Shown here: positions 17,672 to 27,026 of the stretch, one piece after another | Numbering within the stretch: the first letter of the stretch is position 1 | Layout of the letters: each line of letters opens with the position of its first letter | Assembly: GCA_030530095.1 (NCBI GenBank) | Contig: JAUMVO010000004.1 | Location: forward strand, 26,954-90,953 | Reading direction: 5' to 3' | DNA length: 64,000 nucleotides | Source of the DNA: Clostridiaceae bacterium | Lineage (GTDB): Bacteria; Bacillota; Clostridia; Oscillospirales; Acutalibacteraceae | The notes under the pieces: generated by a model | Databases searched by the model: none | Seen by the model: only the letters and a program-made list of their open reading frames with translations | What the model was told of the DNA's origin: nothing | Translations under genes and position numbers: made by a program

Positions 17672-18278
17672 ACAAACCTCTTATTTTGATATAGCCGTAA
17701 ACCGCTTCGGGTACAAGCGCGCTTACGTCCTCGCCGTTTTTGAGCTTCTGTCGGATTTCGGACGAGCTTAACTCGTAGGGTTCCATGGGCGAAATTATTA
17801 TACCGTCGCCCTCAAGCTCTTTGATGTAGATATGAAACTGCCTGAACGCATAACTGCGAAGTTCATAAATGCTCTCGCCGTCACTTCGCGAGGCAACGCA
17901 TACGGTGCAGTTTTCCATAATCTCCTTATGCTTATACCACTTGTGAAAGCACAGAAACATATCCGAGCCGATAATAAGATAAAACTCGTCGTCGGGATAC
18001 TGCTCCTTAAGCTGCATAAGCGTATAAACGGTGAACGAGTCGCTGTAACGGTCAATCTCGATACGGCTGACCTCAAAGCGTTTGTCGGTAAACGCAAGAG
18101 CGCACATATCGTAGCGCATATCGTCCATTATTAAATCTTCCCAGGTCTTGTGAACGGGACGCTTGCAGGGAATGATAAAGACCTTATCAAGTCCGAGTCT
18201 GTCGGCAAAATCCGTTACAAGCCGCACGTGACCGTTGTGGGGAGGATTGAAGGTTCCGCCGAAAATTCCGATTTTCAT
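17652..18278 (-). CDS. nadD: Nicotinate-nucleotide adenylyltransferase
   Basis: NadD makes deamido-NAD from nicotinate mononucleotide and ATP. The nucleotidyltransferase motif GGTFNPPHNGHV lies at residues 6-17, and the SSSEIRQ motif (ISSTxIR type) near residue 180. At 208 residues the size is typical. It sits between yhbY and yqeK in the usual Firmicutes order. Confidence 0.96.
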   Translation of the reverse strand: MKIGIFGGTFNPPHNGHVRLVTDFADRLGLDKVFIIPCKRPVHKTWEDLIMDDMRYDMCALAFTDKRFEVSRIEIDRYSDSFTVYTLMQLKEQYPDDEFYLIIGSDMFLCFHKWYKHKEIMENCTVCVASRSDGESIYELRSYAFRQFHIYIKELEGDGIIISPMEPYELSSSEIRQKLKNGEDVSALVPEAVYGYIKIRGLYGHPKE

Positions 18279-18289
18279 ATTCTCACCGA

Positions 18290-18586
18290 TTATTTCTTAA
18301 CGGGCTTCTTTTCGTGAAGCTTTTCGGAATAACGGTAGAGTATCATAACTCCGCCGATAACCGAAACGACCTCGCTGTCAGTTGCTTTCGCAAGCTTCTC
18401 CGCTGTTTCGCGGGGAGTGGTCGTGCAGGTTTCGCGAAGCACCTTTATTTTAATAAGCTCTCTTGCAGTCAGCGCGTCGTCGGTCTGCTTGATAAGGGCA
18501 TCGGAAATTCCGCCCTTGCCGACCTGAAACAGTGATTCAAGAGAGTTTGCCTGACCTCTTAATTTTGCTCTTTCCTTACTTGTCAT
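18290..18586 (-). CDS. yhbY: YhbY-type CRM-domain RNA-binding protein
   Basis: A 98-residue CRS1/YhbY domain protein that binds pre-50S ribosomal RNA. The family features are the LRGQANSLESLFQVGKGG segment and the ELIKIKVL strand. The ATG at 18586 matches the family N-terminus; an upstream TTG would add a dozen unconserved residues. It is followed 12 bases later by nadD. Confidence 0.92.
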   Translation of the reverse strand: MTSKERAKLRGQANSLESLFQVGKGGISDALIKQTDDALTARELIKIKVLRETCTTTPRETAEKLAKATDSEVVSVIGGVMILYRYSEKLHEKKPVKK

Positions 18587-18623
18587 AGTTTGCTCATCTT
18601 TCAAAGTATTTGTTATTGTCAAC

Positions 18624-18643
18624 GGGCGATTCGTGAATCGCCC
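18624..18643. repeat. Short palindrome between rdgB and yhbY
   Basis: GGGCGATTC and GAATCGCCC form a perfect nine-base inverted repeat around a two-base centre, flanked by CCTACAG. It resembles a widespread clostridial intergenic palindrome that reads GTAGGGGCGATTC on one strand. There is no T run, so it is not a typical terminator. Only one copy of the full-length motif is in this window. Confidence 0.6.
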
Positions 18644-18652
18644 CTACAGAAT

Positions 18653-19240
18653 TTATAAATATTCAGGCAGTTCTTCTACAAATTTACGAAGGGCATTTCC
18701 TCTGTGGCTGAGTTTGTCCTTTTCCTCTGCCGTAAGCTCGCCGAAGGTTTTGTCGCCTACAAGAAATACGGGGTCATAGCCGAAGCCGCCGTTGCCGTGC
18801 TTTTCAAAGGCTATAATTCCGCGGCACTCTCCCCTGACGGTGAAATGCCGTCCGTCGGGGAAGCAGCAGCAGACTGCGCTGACGAATTTCGCCGTTCTTT
18901 TTTCCTTGGGAACGTCCTTCATTATTTCAAGCAGCTTTTCGATATTCTTGTCATCGTTGCCGTGCTCACCCGCGAAGCGTGCTGAATACACGCCGGGCGC
19001 GCCGTCAAGGTAATCGACCATAAGTCCCGAATCGTCCGCAACGCAGACCATTCCCGATTCCTTACATCCGCTGTCAGCCTTGAGAAAGGCATTCTCCTCG
19101 AAGGTTGTGCCCGTCTCCTCGACGTCGGTAAGCTCTATGCCTGCCATTTCGGCAGTCTTTACGTTTATATTCAGCGGTTCGAGAATTCTCTCAAGCTCCG
19201 CCTGCTTTTTCATATTATGAGTTGCGATTAAAAAATCCAA
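18653..19240 (-). CDS. rdgB: XTP/dITP diphosphatase (HAM1 family)
   Basis: House-cleaning enzyme that hydrolyses ITP, dITP and XTP to monophosphates. The N-terminal [12 protein letters not shown], the VADDSGLMVDYLDGAPGVYSAR signature and the C-terminal SHRGNALRKF are family marks. The start is TTG, which gives the canonical N-terminus and has a GAGGA site upstream; it overlaps the ftsY 3' end by 26 bases. The length is 195 residues. Confidence 0.94.
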   Translation of the reverse strand: MDFLIATHNMKKQAELERILEPLNINVKTAEMAGIELTDVEETGTTFEENAFLKADSGCKESGMVCVADDSGLMVDYLDGAPGVYSARFAGEHGNDDKNIEKLLEIMKDVPKEKRTAKFVSAVCCCFPDGRHFTVRGECRGIIAFEKHGNGGFGYDPVFLVGDKTFGELTAEEKDKLSHRGNALRKFVEELPEYL

Positions 19241-20459
19241 AGAACTTCCTCTTTTCCTTCTTTTCGGGTTCTTCCTCTGCAGGCTCTTCCTCAGCGGGCT
19301 CTTCGTCGGCTTCTTCGCTTATCTCCTCTTGCGGTTGATGTCCAGAAACTCCGCCTTCATCTGGCTCAGGGAGGATATCCTCGACGATTTCTGCGAGCGT
19401 TTCTTTGATTTCTTCGACCTCTTCAAATGCGGACGGAGCTTTTTCTTCACCTTCGACTTCGCCTCCGCGGTGTCCATCGTCATCACCGTGTACGCCTCCA
19501 AGGACGTTCTGGCTAATTTTTTCAGTTTCATTTTCGTCCTCCTCGTACTCTATCTTCTGGAACAGTCCGTCGGCAAAAGCCTGCGGATTGAAGGGCTGCA
19601 AATCGTCTATCTGTTCGCCGACGCCGATGAACTTGACGGGTATGCCGAGCTCATGCTTTATGGCAAGCACCACGCCGCCTCTCGCCGTTCCGTCAAGCTT
19701 GGTAAGAACGATGCCCGTAATCTCGGCAACCTCCTTGAACTCCCTCGCCTGATTGACGGCATTCTGTCCCGTAGTCGCGTCGAGCACCAGAAGCACCTCG
19801 CGGTCCGAATACGGAAGCTCGCGGTCGATAACACGGTAAATCTTTGCAAGCTCTTCCATAAGATTTTTCTTGTTATGAAGTCTGCCTGCGGTGTCGATAA
19901 TAACGATATCGGTGTTTCTCGCCTTGGCGGCGTTTACCGTGTCAAATACGACTGCGGCAGGGTCAGCGCCCTCGGCATGCTTTACTATATCAACGCCCGA
20001 GCGGTCTGCCCAGATCTGAAGCTGGTCAATTGCCGCCGCACGGAAGGTGTCGGCTGCGCCCAAAAGCACCTTCTTCCCCTGCGCCTTATACATAGCGGCA
20101 AGCTTTCCTATGGTGGTTGTCTTACCAACGCCGTTTACGCCGATTACAAGTATAACCGAAGGCTGGGTGATAAGTCCCATATCCTCGCCGCCGTAAAGAA
20201 GCTCGGCTACGACGTTCTTCATCTCAGCCTTGATGTCTTCGGCTTTTTTGAGACGCTTTTCCGAAACACGCTTCTTCAGCGTTTCGGTAATGTCAACGGC
20301 AGTCACCATACCGACGTCGCCCATAACGAGTATTTCCTCAAGCTCGGCGTATAAATCGTCGGTTATTTCCTCAGCGGAATCGAACAGGTCGTCGATTGCG
20401 CCGGACATCTTGTTTCTTGTTTTCGTCAGTCCGAAATTGATTTTACTGAAAATTCCCAT
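19215..20459 (-). CDS. ftsY: Signal recognition particle receptor FtsY with a C-terminal acidic tail
   Basis: FtsY is the SRP receptor GTPase that delivers ribosomes to the membrane translocon. The NG domain occupies residues about 1-300: P-loop [30 protein letters not shown] and [10 protein letters not shown]. Residues 302-414 form a Glu-rich, low-complexity extension ending in a basic aromatic [11 protein letters not shown] motif. In well-studied FtsY proteins the acidic domain is N-terminal; here the N-terminus is only the short amphipathic start of the N domain. The tail may act as the membrane anchor. It lies directly downstream of smc. Confidence 0.94.
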   Translation of the reverse strand: MGIFSKINFGLTKTRNKMSGAIDDLFDSAEEITDDLYAELEEILVMGDVGMVTAVDITETLKKRVSEKRLKKAEDIKAEMKNVVAELLYGGEDMGLITQPSVILVIGVNGVGKTTTIGKLAAMYKAQGKKVLLGAADTFRAAAIDQLQIWADRSGVDIVKHAEGADPAAVVFDTVNAAKARNTDIVIIDTAGRLHNKKNLMEELAKIYRVIDRELPYSDREVLLVLDATTGQNAVNQAREFKEVAEITGIVLTKLDGTARGGVVLAIKHELGIPVKFIGVGEQIDDLQPFNPQAFADGLFQKIEYEEDENETEKISQNVLGGVHGDDDGHRGGEVEGEEKAPSAFEEVEEIKETLAEIVEDILPEPDEGGVSGHQPQEEISEEADEEPAEEEPAEEEPEKKEKRKFFGFFNRNS

Positions 20460-20477
20460 TTGTATTTCCTTTCGAAA

Positions 20478-23400
20478 TTATGCCAGACCTAACTTCTTGG
20501 CCATCTCGGCGGTCTTTAATTCAAGAAGCTTTGAAACGCCCTTTTCCTGCATCGTAACGCCGTAAAGAACGTCCGCCTCCTCCATAGTGCCGCGTCTGTG
20601 GGTGATGAGAATGAACTGAGTGTTCTTCGTCATACGTCTGACGTAGTTTGCATATCTCGTGACGTTTACATCGTCGAGAGCCGCCTCAACCTCGTCGAAA
20701 ATACAGAACGGCGCGGGAGTTACCTTAAGTATTGCGAACAAAAGCGCAATGGCCGAAATTGCCTTCTCACCGCCCGAAAGCAGGTCGATATTCTTGACGT
20801 TCTTTCCGGGAGGCTGAACCTTGATTTCAATATTGCACTCGAGTATATCAAGCTCGTTTTCAAGTCTCAGCTCCGCTTTACCGCCGCCGAAAAGCTCCTG
20901 GAATGTTTCGCCGAAGCAGGCGTTGATACGGTTGAAGCTGTCCTTAAACTGAGCCGCCATCTTGCCGGTCAGATCAAATATAAGTTTGTTGAGCTCGTCC
21001 TTTGACTTTTCAACGTCGCTTATCTGCTCGTTCATAAAGACATAGCGCTCGGAAACCTCCTTGTACTCGTCGATAGCAGAAACGTTAACAGCGCCCAGAG
21101 CCTTGATCTGATTTTTAAGCTCGCTGAGCCTCTTGCCCGCGGCGGCGTAATCCTCAATCTCAATCTCGAGTGCGGCTGCCTCACGTCGGGTGAGTTCATA
21201 TTCCTCGTAAAGCTTTGCGGTAAGGTCGTCGAACTCCTTGCGCATCGCTATCTTCTTTTCCTCAAGACGGACAAGCTCTGCAGACAACTGTTCGCGCTCG
21301 GTGGTCTTGCTTCTCTCAAGCAGCCGCAGGTCATTCTGCTCCTTCTCAACCTCGTCGCGCTTGGCGAGCATACCGTCGACGGTCTCTCTTGATGAATCGG
21401 ACTGTCCTCTGAGCTCCTCAATATTGAGGTTCAGGTTTTCGATATCCTTTTGCTTCTGCTCGTTCTTCTGCCTTAACTGCTCAATCTCGGCGTCAAGCAC
21501 GTCGGCCTTGTCGGTATGTCCCTGCTTTCGCGAAGTAAGGTGAGTCAGTGTGTCCTCGTTGGTCTCGACGTCCTTTTTAAGAGTTACCAGCTGAACGCTA
21601 AGCTCGGATGCCTTGTTCGAAAGCTCCTCACGCGAAGCAGTCAGGCTCTCGCGGTCGCCCGTAATCTTTTCAAGCTCGGTTTCCGTATCCCTGATAAGAG
21701 CGTTAAGCTCCTCAACTCTGACGGTCGCCGCCTTTGCGTTTTCGTTTATTGTGTCAATTCTCTTTAAGAGGGTTTCCTTCTCGTCGGCAAGCTCCTTAAC
21801 AGTACCCGAAACGGTGCCCAGTTGCTCCTCGGCAAGCTTCAGTTCGCCCTCTAAACGAATCTTGTCCTCATTCTTGCGCAGAAGGTCGCCTTCAGCGCCC
21901 TCGAGGTCGGCAAGCGCAGCCGCCTTGTCCTCGTTCAACTGCTTGAAGTCGGCTTCAAGTACGGCGATTTCCTCCTTGACGGAACCGAGATTTTTCTTGA
22001 GCTTATCTATCTCGTTGCCGCGGCTTAAGATACCCGCGTTCTGAGTTCTCCAGCCGCCCGTCATTGAACCGCCCGCATTGACAACCTGACCGTCAAGCGT
22101 TACGAGCTTGAAGCGGTAATTGTACTTCTTGGCAATAGCTATTGCGCAGTCAAGGTCGTCGCAGACAACTGTTCTCGAAAGAAGGGAAGCGATAATCTCT
22201 TTATATTTCTTATCGCACTTGACAAGCTCGTCCGCCATTCCTACGAATCCGAACTCGTCGTCAAGTTCCTTTTCGGTAAACTCCTTTGACTTAATTGCGC
22301 TGATAGGCAGGAATGTCGCCCTGCCCGCTCTGGACTGTTTAAGATATTCAATGGCGTTCTTGGCGTCGTTTTCGTTTTCGGTTACGATATTCTGCACCGC
22401 CGCGCCCAGCGCCGTTTCAATGGCAAGCGAATACTTATCGGTTACGGTGATAAGCTGAGAAACGGGGCCGCAGATTCCGCGCAAAGCGCCGCGCTTCGAC
22501 TCGTTCATAACCGCCTTTACAGCGCCGCCGTAGCCTTCCATGCTCTTTTCAAGTTCCTCGAGAATACGGATTCTGTCCTCAGCCTTCTCGTACTCACGGT
22601 TCTTTTCGTTGAGAGCCTGCTCACACTCGGCAGCCTTCTTTCCGCGCGACTCAAAGCGCATAGTGTAGCCGTCGATTGAATTTGAGATGCTCTCAATTTC
22701 CGCAAGGCAGGCGTCGAGATTGGACTGTGCCGTTTCCCTGTTCTTTTTGTATTCAAGATAGGTTTCCTGCCTGCCGCCGAGCGAGTCGTCAATAGCGGCG
22801 ATACGCGAATTAATCTCGTCAACCGACGAGCTCGCGGTCTCGGATATAACGCGGTTGTCGGCAAGCTCTACCGAATAGGCGGACAGAGCAGCGGAAAGCT
22901 CCTGCGCCTTGTCGGAGAATTCTATATTGCTTGATTTGAAGGTTTCCTCCTGCTGTGCAAGCGAAGCCAGCTGAGCCTCCAAATCCTTAATCTGTTTGTT
23001 GGCGTTTTCAATAATCGACTGTGCCTCGGCAATCCTCTCGTCAAGGTGTACGCCCGTGTCGTCCTCGTCAGCCTTGTCCTTAAGAAGTCTGTCGATGGTT
23101 TCGTTGTTGTGTTCAATCGAGTTTTCCTCAACCTTGACCTGAGTTTCGAGGGCGGCAATCTGCTCCTCGAAAACAGACGAGTCGGAACGTATCTGCTCGA
23201 TATTTACATTAATTTCACGTATCTGCTCTGCTGCGGCGTCAATCTTCTGCTCAATTACGGCAAGCTCTTCCTCCGCCTGCTTATAGTTGAACTCGGCGGT
23301 TGAAATCTTATGCTCCTGCTCACGCAGTCTGTCGTTCGTCTTGTCAATGGTATGAAGCCAAATACCGATTTCAAGATTCTTTCTCTCCTCGGCAAGCACG

Positions 23401-24047
23401 ATGAACTTCTGTGCCTTTTCCGACTGAGCCTTAAGAGGTCCTACTCTTGATTCAAGCTCTGTCAGGATGTCGCGAAGTCTTACGAGATTTTCCTCAGCCT
23501 GACTGAGTCTTCTCATAGCGTCTGCTCTGCGGTAGCGGAAGTGTGAAATACCCGCCGCCTCCTCAAGCATATCGCGGCGCTCGCCCGTCTTGGACGAAAC
23601 CATATCGGCAATCTTGCCCTGACCGACTATTGAGTAGCCGTCGCGGCCGAGGCCCGTGTCCATAAACAGCTCGTTGATATCGCGCAGCCTTGACGTTTCG
23701 CCGTTTATAAGATACTCGCTTTCGCCCGAGCGGTAGTAACGTCTGGTAACGGCAACCTCGTCGTTGTCGTTTGCGAGTGCTCTGTCCCTGTTGTCAAGTC
23801 TGAGGGTAACCTCGGCAAAGCCCTTTGCCTTTCTTATGTCGGTTCCGTCGAAGATAACGTCCTCCATTTTGGAGCCGCGCAGATTCTTTGTCGACTGTTC
23901 GCCCAGAACCCAGCGTACGGCATCGGAAATATTACTCTTTCCGCTGCCGTTGGGACCTACAACCGAGGTGATTCCTTTATTGAATTCGAGTACCGTTTTG
24001 TCAGGGAATGACTTGAATCCCTGCATTTCCAGTGCTTTAAGAAACAT
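20478..24047 (-). CDS. smc: Chromosome segregation protein SMC
   Basis: Condensin ATPase that folds and separates sister chromosomes. The 1189-residue chain has Walker A in GPNGSGKSNISDAVRWVLGE at residues about 31-50. Long coiled coils flank a hinge near residues 500-650 (GYGGAVKAV to GGSMTGGW). The C-terminal ABC signature is LLSGGEKAISAIAL and Walker B CIFDEVEAALDD. The ScpA and ScpB genes are not in the window. An AAAGGAATAG ribosome site precedes the ATG. Confidence 0.97.
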   Translation of the reverse strand: MFLKALEMQGFKSFPDKTVLEFNKGITSVVGPNGSGKSNISDAVRWVLGEQSTKNLRGSKMEDVIFDGTDIRKAKGFAEVTLRLDNRDRALANDNDEVAVTRRYYRSGESEYLINGETSRLRDINELFMDTGLGRDGYSIVGQGKIADMVSSKTGERRDMLEEAAGISHFRYRRADAMRRLSQAEENLVRLRDILTELESRVGPLKAQSEKAQKFIVLAEERKNLEIGIWLHTIDKTNDRLREQEHKISTAEFNYKQAEEELAVIEQKIDAAAEQIREINVNIEQIRSDSSVFEEQIAALETQVKVEENSIEHNNETIDRLLKDKADEDDTGVHLDERIAEAQSIIENANKQIKDLEAQLASLAQQEETFKSSNIEFSDKAQELSAALSAYSVELADNRVISETASSSVDEINSRIAAIDDSLGGRQETYLEYKKNRETAQSNLDACLAEIESISNSIDGYTMRFESRGKKAAECEQALNEKNREYEKAEDRIRILEELEKSMEGYGGAVKAVMNESKRGALRGICGPVSQLITVTDKYSLAIETALGAAVQNIVTENENDAKNAIEYLKQSRAGRATFLPISAIKSKEFTEKELDDEFGFVGMADELVKCDKKYKEIIASLLSRTVVCDDLDCAIAIAKKYNYRFKLVTLDGQVVNAGGSMTGGWRTQNAGILSRGNEIDKLKKNLGSVKEEIAVLEADFKQLNEDKAAALADLEGAEGDLLRKNEDKIRLEGELKLAEEQLGTVSGTVKELADEKETLLKRIDTINENAKAATVRVEELNALIRDTETELEKITGDRESLTASREELSNKASELSVQLVTLKKDVETNEDTLTHLTSRKQGHTDKADVLDAEIEQLRQKNEQKQKDIENLNLNIEELRGQSDSSRETVDGMLAKRDEVEKEQNDLRLLERSKTTEREQLSAELVRLEEKKIAMRKEFDDLTAKLYEEYELTRREAAALEIEIEDYAAAGKRLSELKNQIKALGAVNVSAIDEYKEVSERYVFMNEQISDVEKSKDELNKLIFDLTGKMAAQFKDSFNRINACFGETFQELFGGGKAELRLENELDILECNIEIKVQPPGKNVKNIDLLSGGEKAISAIALLFAILKVTPAPFCIFDEVEAALDDVNVTRYANYVRRMTKNTQFILITHRRGTMEEADVLYGVTMQEKGVSKLLELKTAEMAKKLGLA

Positions 24048-24051
24048 ATCT

Positions 24052-25050
24052 CTATTCCTTTAATATAATTTCATACTTTTCCAAAATAGTATTACATTTT
24101 ATTATACAACAGTAACCTTCATTTTTCAATGCTTTTTCGTTACTTTTTAACTGTCCGAGCGCCTTTGAAAGTGACTTTTCGGCAACCTCAAAAACATACT
24201 GCTTTGATTTGTCCTTATTTTCAAGTAACGAGAGCATTTTTTTAAGGAAAATGCGGCTCTCGCAGAGCTCCCTGAAGGCGGGATGATATGCGCCCGCAAG
24301 ATAGCCTTCATCGACGTTTCCGCCCGAATGAAGACCGAGCCTTATGACCTTAATGCCGTTATCCTCAAACATAAGCAGAAGCCTTGCGCAAAGCTCAACC
24401 GCTTCGTCGAGGGTCTGAGGCTTATATTCGCCGCTTCTCATCAATTCAGCAAGCCTTGTCCCTTCAAGCACGACGGTCGGGTAAATCCTTACTGTTTCGG
24501 GATTGAGCTTTATAAGCTCCTCTGCGGTGAAAACATCCTTGCCGTAAGACGAGCCGTAAAGTCCCGTCATCATCTGAAGTCCCAGCTCAAATCCGAACTC
24601 TTTGATGAGCTTTGAAGCGTTGCGAACGTCGTCCGCGGTATGGCCTCTCTCATTAAGCGAAAGCACGCAGTCATCCATGCTCTGTGCGCCGAGTTCAATG
24701 GCGCTGACGCCGTTCTTTTTGAGGATATTCAATATCTCCTCATTAATACAATCAGGGCGTGTGGAAATTCTCACGCCCTTGAATAAACCCTTGTTTATAT
24801 ATTCATTTGCCCTTTCAAGAAGGCAAAGCATATAGTCCCTGTCAATAGCAGTAAAGCTGCCGCCGAAAAATGCAATTTCCGAGGTCTTTGCGTCAACTCT
24901 TCCGCTTGAAAGCGCAACACTGCACGCCTCGTCAACGTCCTCGGGCTTAAGTCTTTTTGTAAAGCCCGAAATGGTGCGCTGATTGCAGAAGCTGCAGGTG
25001 TGCGGGCAACCCTCGTTCGCGACGAAAAGCGCTACGTTTATGTGCTTCAC
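24052..25050 (-). CDS. Radical SAM protein (Elp3-like fold, smc-rnc neighbour family)
   Basis: Radical S-adenosylmethionine enzyme with the [4Fe-4S] cluster motif CPHTCSFC at residues 15-22. An FFGGSFTAI segment, a RISTRPDCI strand and a VELGAQSMDD-like strand (IELGAQSMDDCVL) follow; these are typical of the Elp3/HemN-like radical SAM group. Its substrate is unknown. The location between rnc and smc is conserved in many Clostridia. The start is GTG, overlapping the rnc stop by four bases. Confidence 0.87.
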   Translation of the reverse strand: MKHINVALFVANEGCPHTCSFCNQRTISGFTKRLKPEDVDEACSVALSSGRVDAKTSEIAFFGGSFTAIDRDYMLCLLERANEYINKGLFKGVRISTRPDCINEEILNILKKNGVSAIELGAQSMDDCVLSLNERGHTADDVRNASKLIKEFGFELGLQMMTGLYGSSYGKDVFTAEELIKLNPETVRIYPTVVLEGTRLAELMRSGEYKPQTLDEAVELCARLLLMFEDNGIKVIRLGLHSGGNVDEGYLAGAYHPAFRELCESRIFLKKMLSLLENKDKSKQYVFEVAEKSLSKALGQLKSNEKALKNEGYCCIIKCNTILEKYEIILKE

Positions 25051-25715
25051 AGTCCCATCAGCTCCAGTGCCTGACGCGCAGCCTCCTGCTCAGCCTTTTT
25101 CTTTGAGCCGGCAACGCCTCTGCCGATTACGTTTGAATTGAGATGCGCCTCAACCTCAAATCGCTTGTCGTGGTCGGGTCCCGATTCGCTGACTAAAACG
25201 TAGGTCAGCTGCTCGCCCGCGTTTCGCTGGATGACCTCCTGAAGCGTGGTCTTATAGTCCTTGAAGCTCGGAGTGGTTTCAACGTAAGGCGCGACAAATT
25301 TAAGTACAAATTTTCTTGCTTCCTCAATACCGCCGTCAAGGTATATAGCCGCTATCAGCGCTTCGAAAGCGTCGGAAAGCACGGATGCTCTCTGTCTGCC
25401 GCCCGTCTTTTCCTCACCCTTGCTGAGAAGGATGTGATCGCCTAAGTTAATCTGCCTTGCAAACTCAAAAAGCGATTTTTCGCAGACCGCATACGAGCGA
25501 AGCTTGGTAAGGTCGCCCTCAGGCTGATTCTTATGCTTAGTGAAAAGATACTCGGCGGTGATGAAGCCGAGCACTGAGTCGCCTAAGAATTCAAGTCTCT
25601 CGTTGTCCTGATGCGGCAGAGAATTCTCGTTGGCATAGGACGAATGCGTAAGCGCTCTTATAAGAAGTTCTTTATTCTTGAACGTGTATTCAATTTTATT
25701 TTCGAGTTCTCTCAT
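25047..25715 (-). CDS. rnc: Ribonuclease III
   Basis: Cleaves double-stranded RNA, including rRNA precursors. The signature NERLEFLGDSVLGFI is near residue 40, and a C-terminal double-stranded RNA-binding domain starts near residue 150 (TTLQEVIQRN through KKKAEQEAARQALELM). The 222-residue length is normal. It overlaps trmFO by four bases (ATGA). Confidence 0.96.
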   Translation of the reverse strand: MRELENKIEYTFKNKELLIRALTHSSYANENSLPHQDNERLEFLGDSVLGFITAEYLFTKHKNQPEGDLTKLRSYAVCEKSLFEFARQINLGDHILLSKGEEKTGGRQRASVLSDAFEALIAAIYLDGGIEEARKFVLKFVAPYVETTPSFKDYKTTLQEVIQRNAGEQLTYVLVSESGPDHDKRFEVEAHLNSNVIGRGVAGSKKKAEQEAARQALELMGL

Positions 25716-27022
25716 AATTGCATTTCCTTCATAAAGCTTTTAAGGTCGTTCATCGCCCGCAGAGACAGCTGCATATACCGCTCGGATTTGTCGCGTATTT
25801 TGTCCTCAAGCGGCGGCAGAACACCGTAATTGGCGCCCATCGGCTGAAAATTCTTAACCGTTTCGTCGCTGATATAGCGCGACAGAGCGCCCATCATAGT
25901 CGTTTCGGGAAGGGTTACGGTATCTCTGCCGAGAAGTCTTCTCGCACAGTTAAGGCCTGCCAGAATTCCCGACGAAGCTGACTCCATATAGCCCTCGACG
26001 CCCGTTATCTGGCCGCCGAAAAAGATAAGCGGATTGTCACGCATTGAGAAGTCGGAATTCAGCAGCGTAGGCGAGTTTATAAAGCTGTTTCTGTGCATAA
26101 CGCCGTATCGCAGGAACTCCGCGTCGTGCAGTGCGGGAAACATTGAAAACACGCGTTTCTGCTCTGAAAACTTCAGATTGGTCTGAAAGCCGACGAGATT
26201 GTACATGGTTCCCTGCGAATTCTCTTTGCGAAGCTGTAAATTTGCCCACGGTCTGTGCCCTGTTCGCGGGTCGGTAAGTCCGACGGGCTTTAAGGGGCCG
26301 TAGCGCATCGTATCCTTTCCCCTCGAAGCTAAAACCTCGATGGGCATACAGCCCTCATAAACGTCCTTACGCCTGTCAAATTCATGAACGGGAGCGCCCT
26401 CGGCGTTTATAATCGCCTCATAAAACGCTTCGTACTGCTCCTTATTCATAGGACAGTTGATATAGTCATCCTCGCCGCCGCGGTCATAACGCGACTGGGT
26501 GAAGGCGTACTGCATATCAATACTGTCAGCCGCAACGATAGGCGCCGCGGCGTCGAAAAAGGACAGAGCGTCGCCGCAAAGTCCTTTTATGGTTTCGGAA
26601 AGCTTCTCGCTTGCAAGCGGACCGGCGCAGATTATTACGGCGTCGGCTTCGGGAAGCGAAGAAACCTCCTTATTGATTACGTTTATATTTTCGCAGTTTC
26701 TTATCTGCTCGGTGACAAGGTCGGAAAAAAGCTCCCTGTCAACAGCCAGCGCACCGCCCGCAGGTACCGCCGTCTTCAGAGCGGCATTCACGCAGACAGA
26801 GCCGAATTCAAGCATTTCGGTCTTTAAGAGACCGGCCGCGGAATTCAGGCGCTGAGCCTTGAATGAATTGGAGCAGACAAGCTCGGCAAATTTTTCGGAT
26901 TTATGGGCAGGCGAAAAGTGTTGCGGCTTCATTTCGTACAAATCCACCGCAATACCTGCCTTATTCAGTTGCCAGGCGGCTTCGCAGCCTGCGAAGCCCG
27001 CTCCGATAACTGCTGCCTTCAT
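25712..27022 (-). CDS. trmFO: Methylenetetrahydrofolate-tRNA-(uracil-54-C5)-methyltransferase
   Basis: Folate- and FAD-dependent enzyme that makes m5U54 in tRNA. The N-terminal FAD-binding motif is VIGAGFAGCEAAWQL at residues 4-18. Further family segments are CSNSFKAQRLNSAAGLLK and GQITGVEGYMESASSGI. The length is 436 residues. It lies between topA and rnc in one transcription unit; topA-trmFO is a common Firmicutes pair. Confidence 0.96.
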   Translation of the reverse strand: MKAAVIGAGFAGCEAAWQLNKAGIAVDLYEMKPQHFSPAHKSEKFAELVCSNSFKAQRLNSAAGLLKTEMLEFGSVCVNAALKTAVPAGGALAVDRELFSDLVTEQIRNCENINVINKEVSSLPEADAVIICAGPLASEKLSETIKGLCGDALSFFDAAAPIVAADSIDMQYAFTQSRYDRGGEDDYINCPMNKEQYEAFYEAIINAEGAPVHEFDRRKDVYEGCMPIEVLASRGKDTMRYGPLKPVGLTDPRTGHRPWANLQLRKENSQGTMYNLVGFQTNLKFSEQKRVFSMFPALHDAEFLRYGVMHRNSFINSPTLLNSDFSMRDNPLIFFGGQITGVEGYMESASSGILAGLNCARRLLGRDTVTLPETTMMGALSRYISDETVKNFQPMGANYGVLPPLEDKIRDKSERYMQLSLRAMNDLKSFMKEMQL

Positions 27023-27026
27023 TTAA

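Noticed and set aside
19329..20354. 341-residue reading frame antisense to ftsY
   Set aside because: It mirrors the ftsY NG domain codons, has no family resemblance and no ribosome site; ftsY is certain on the other strand.
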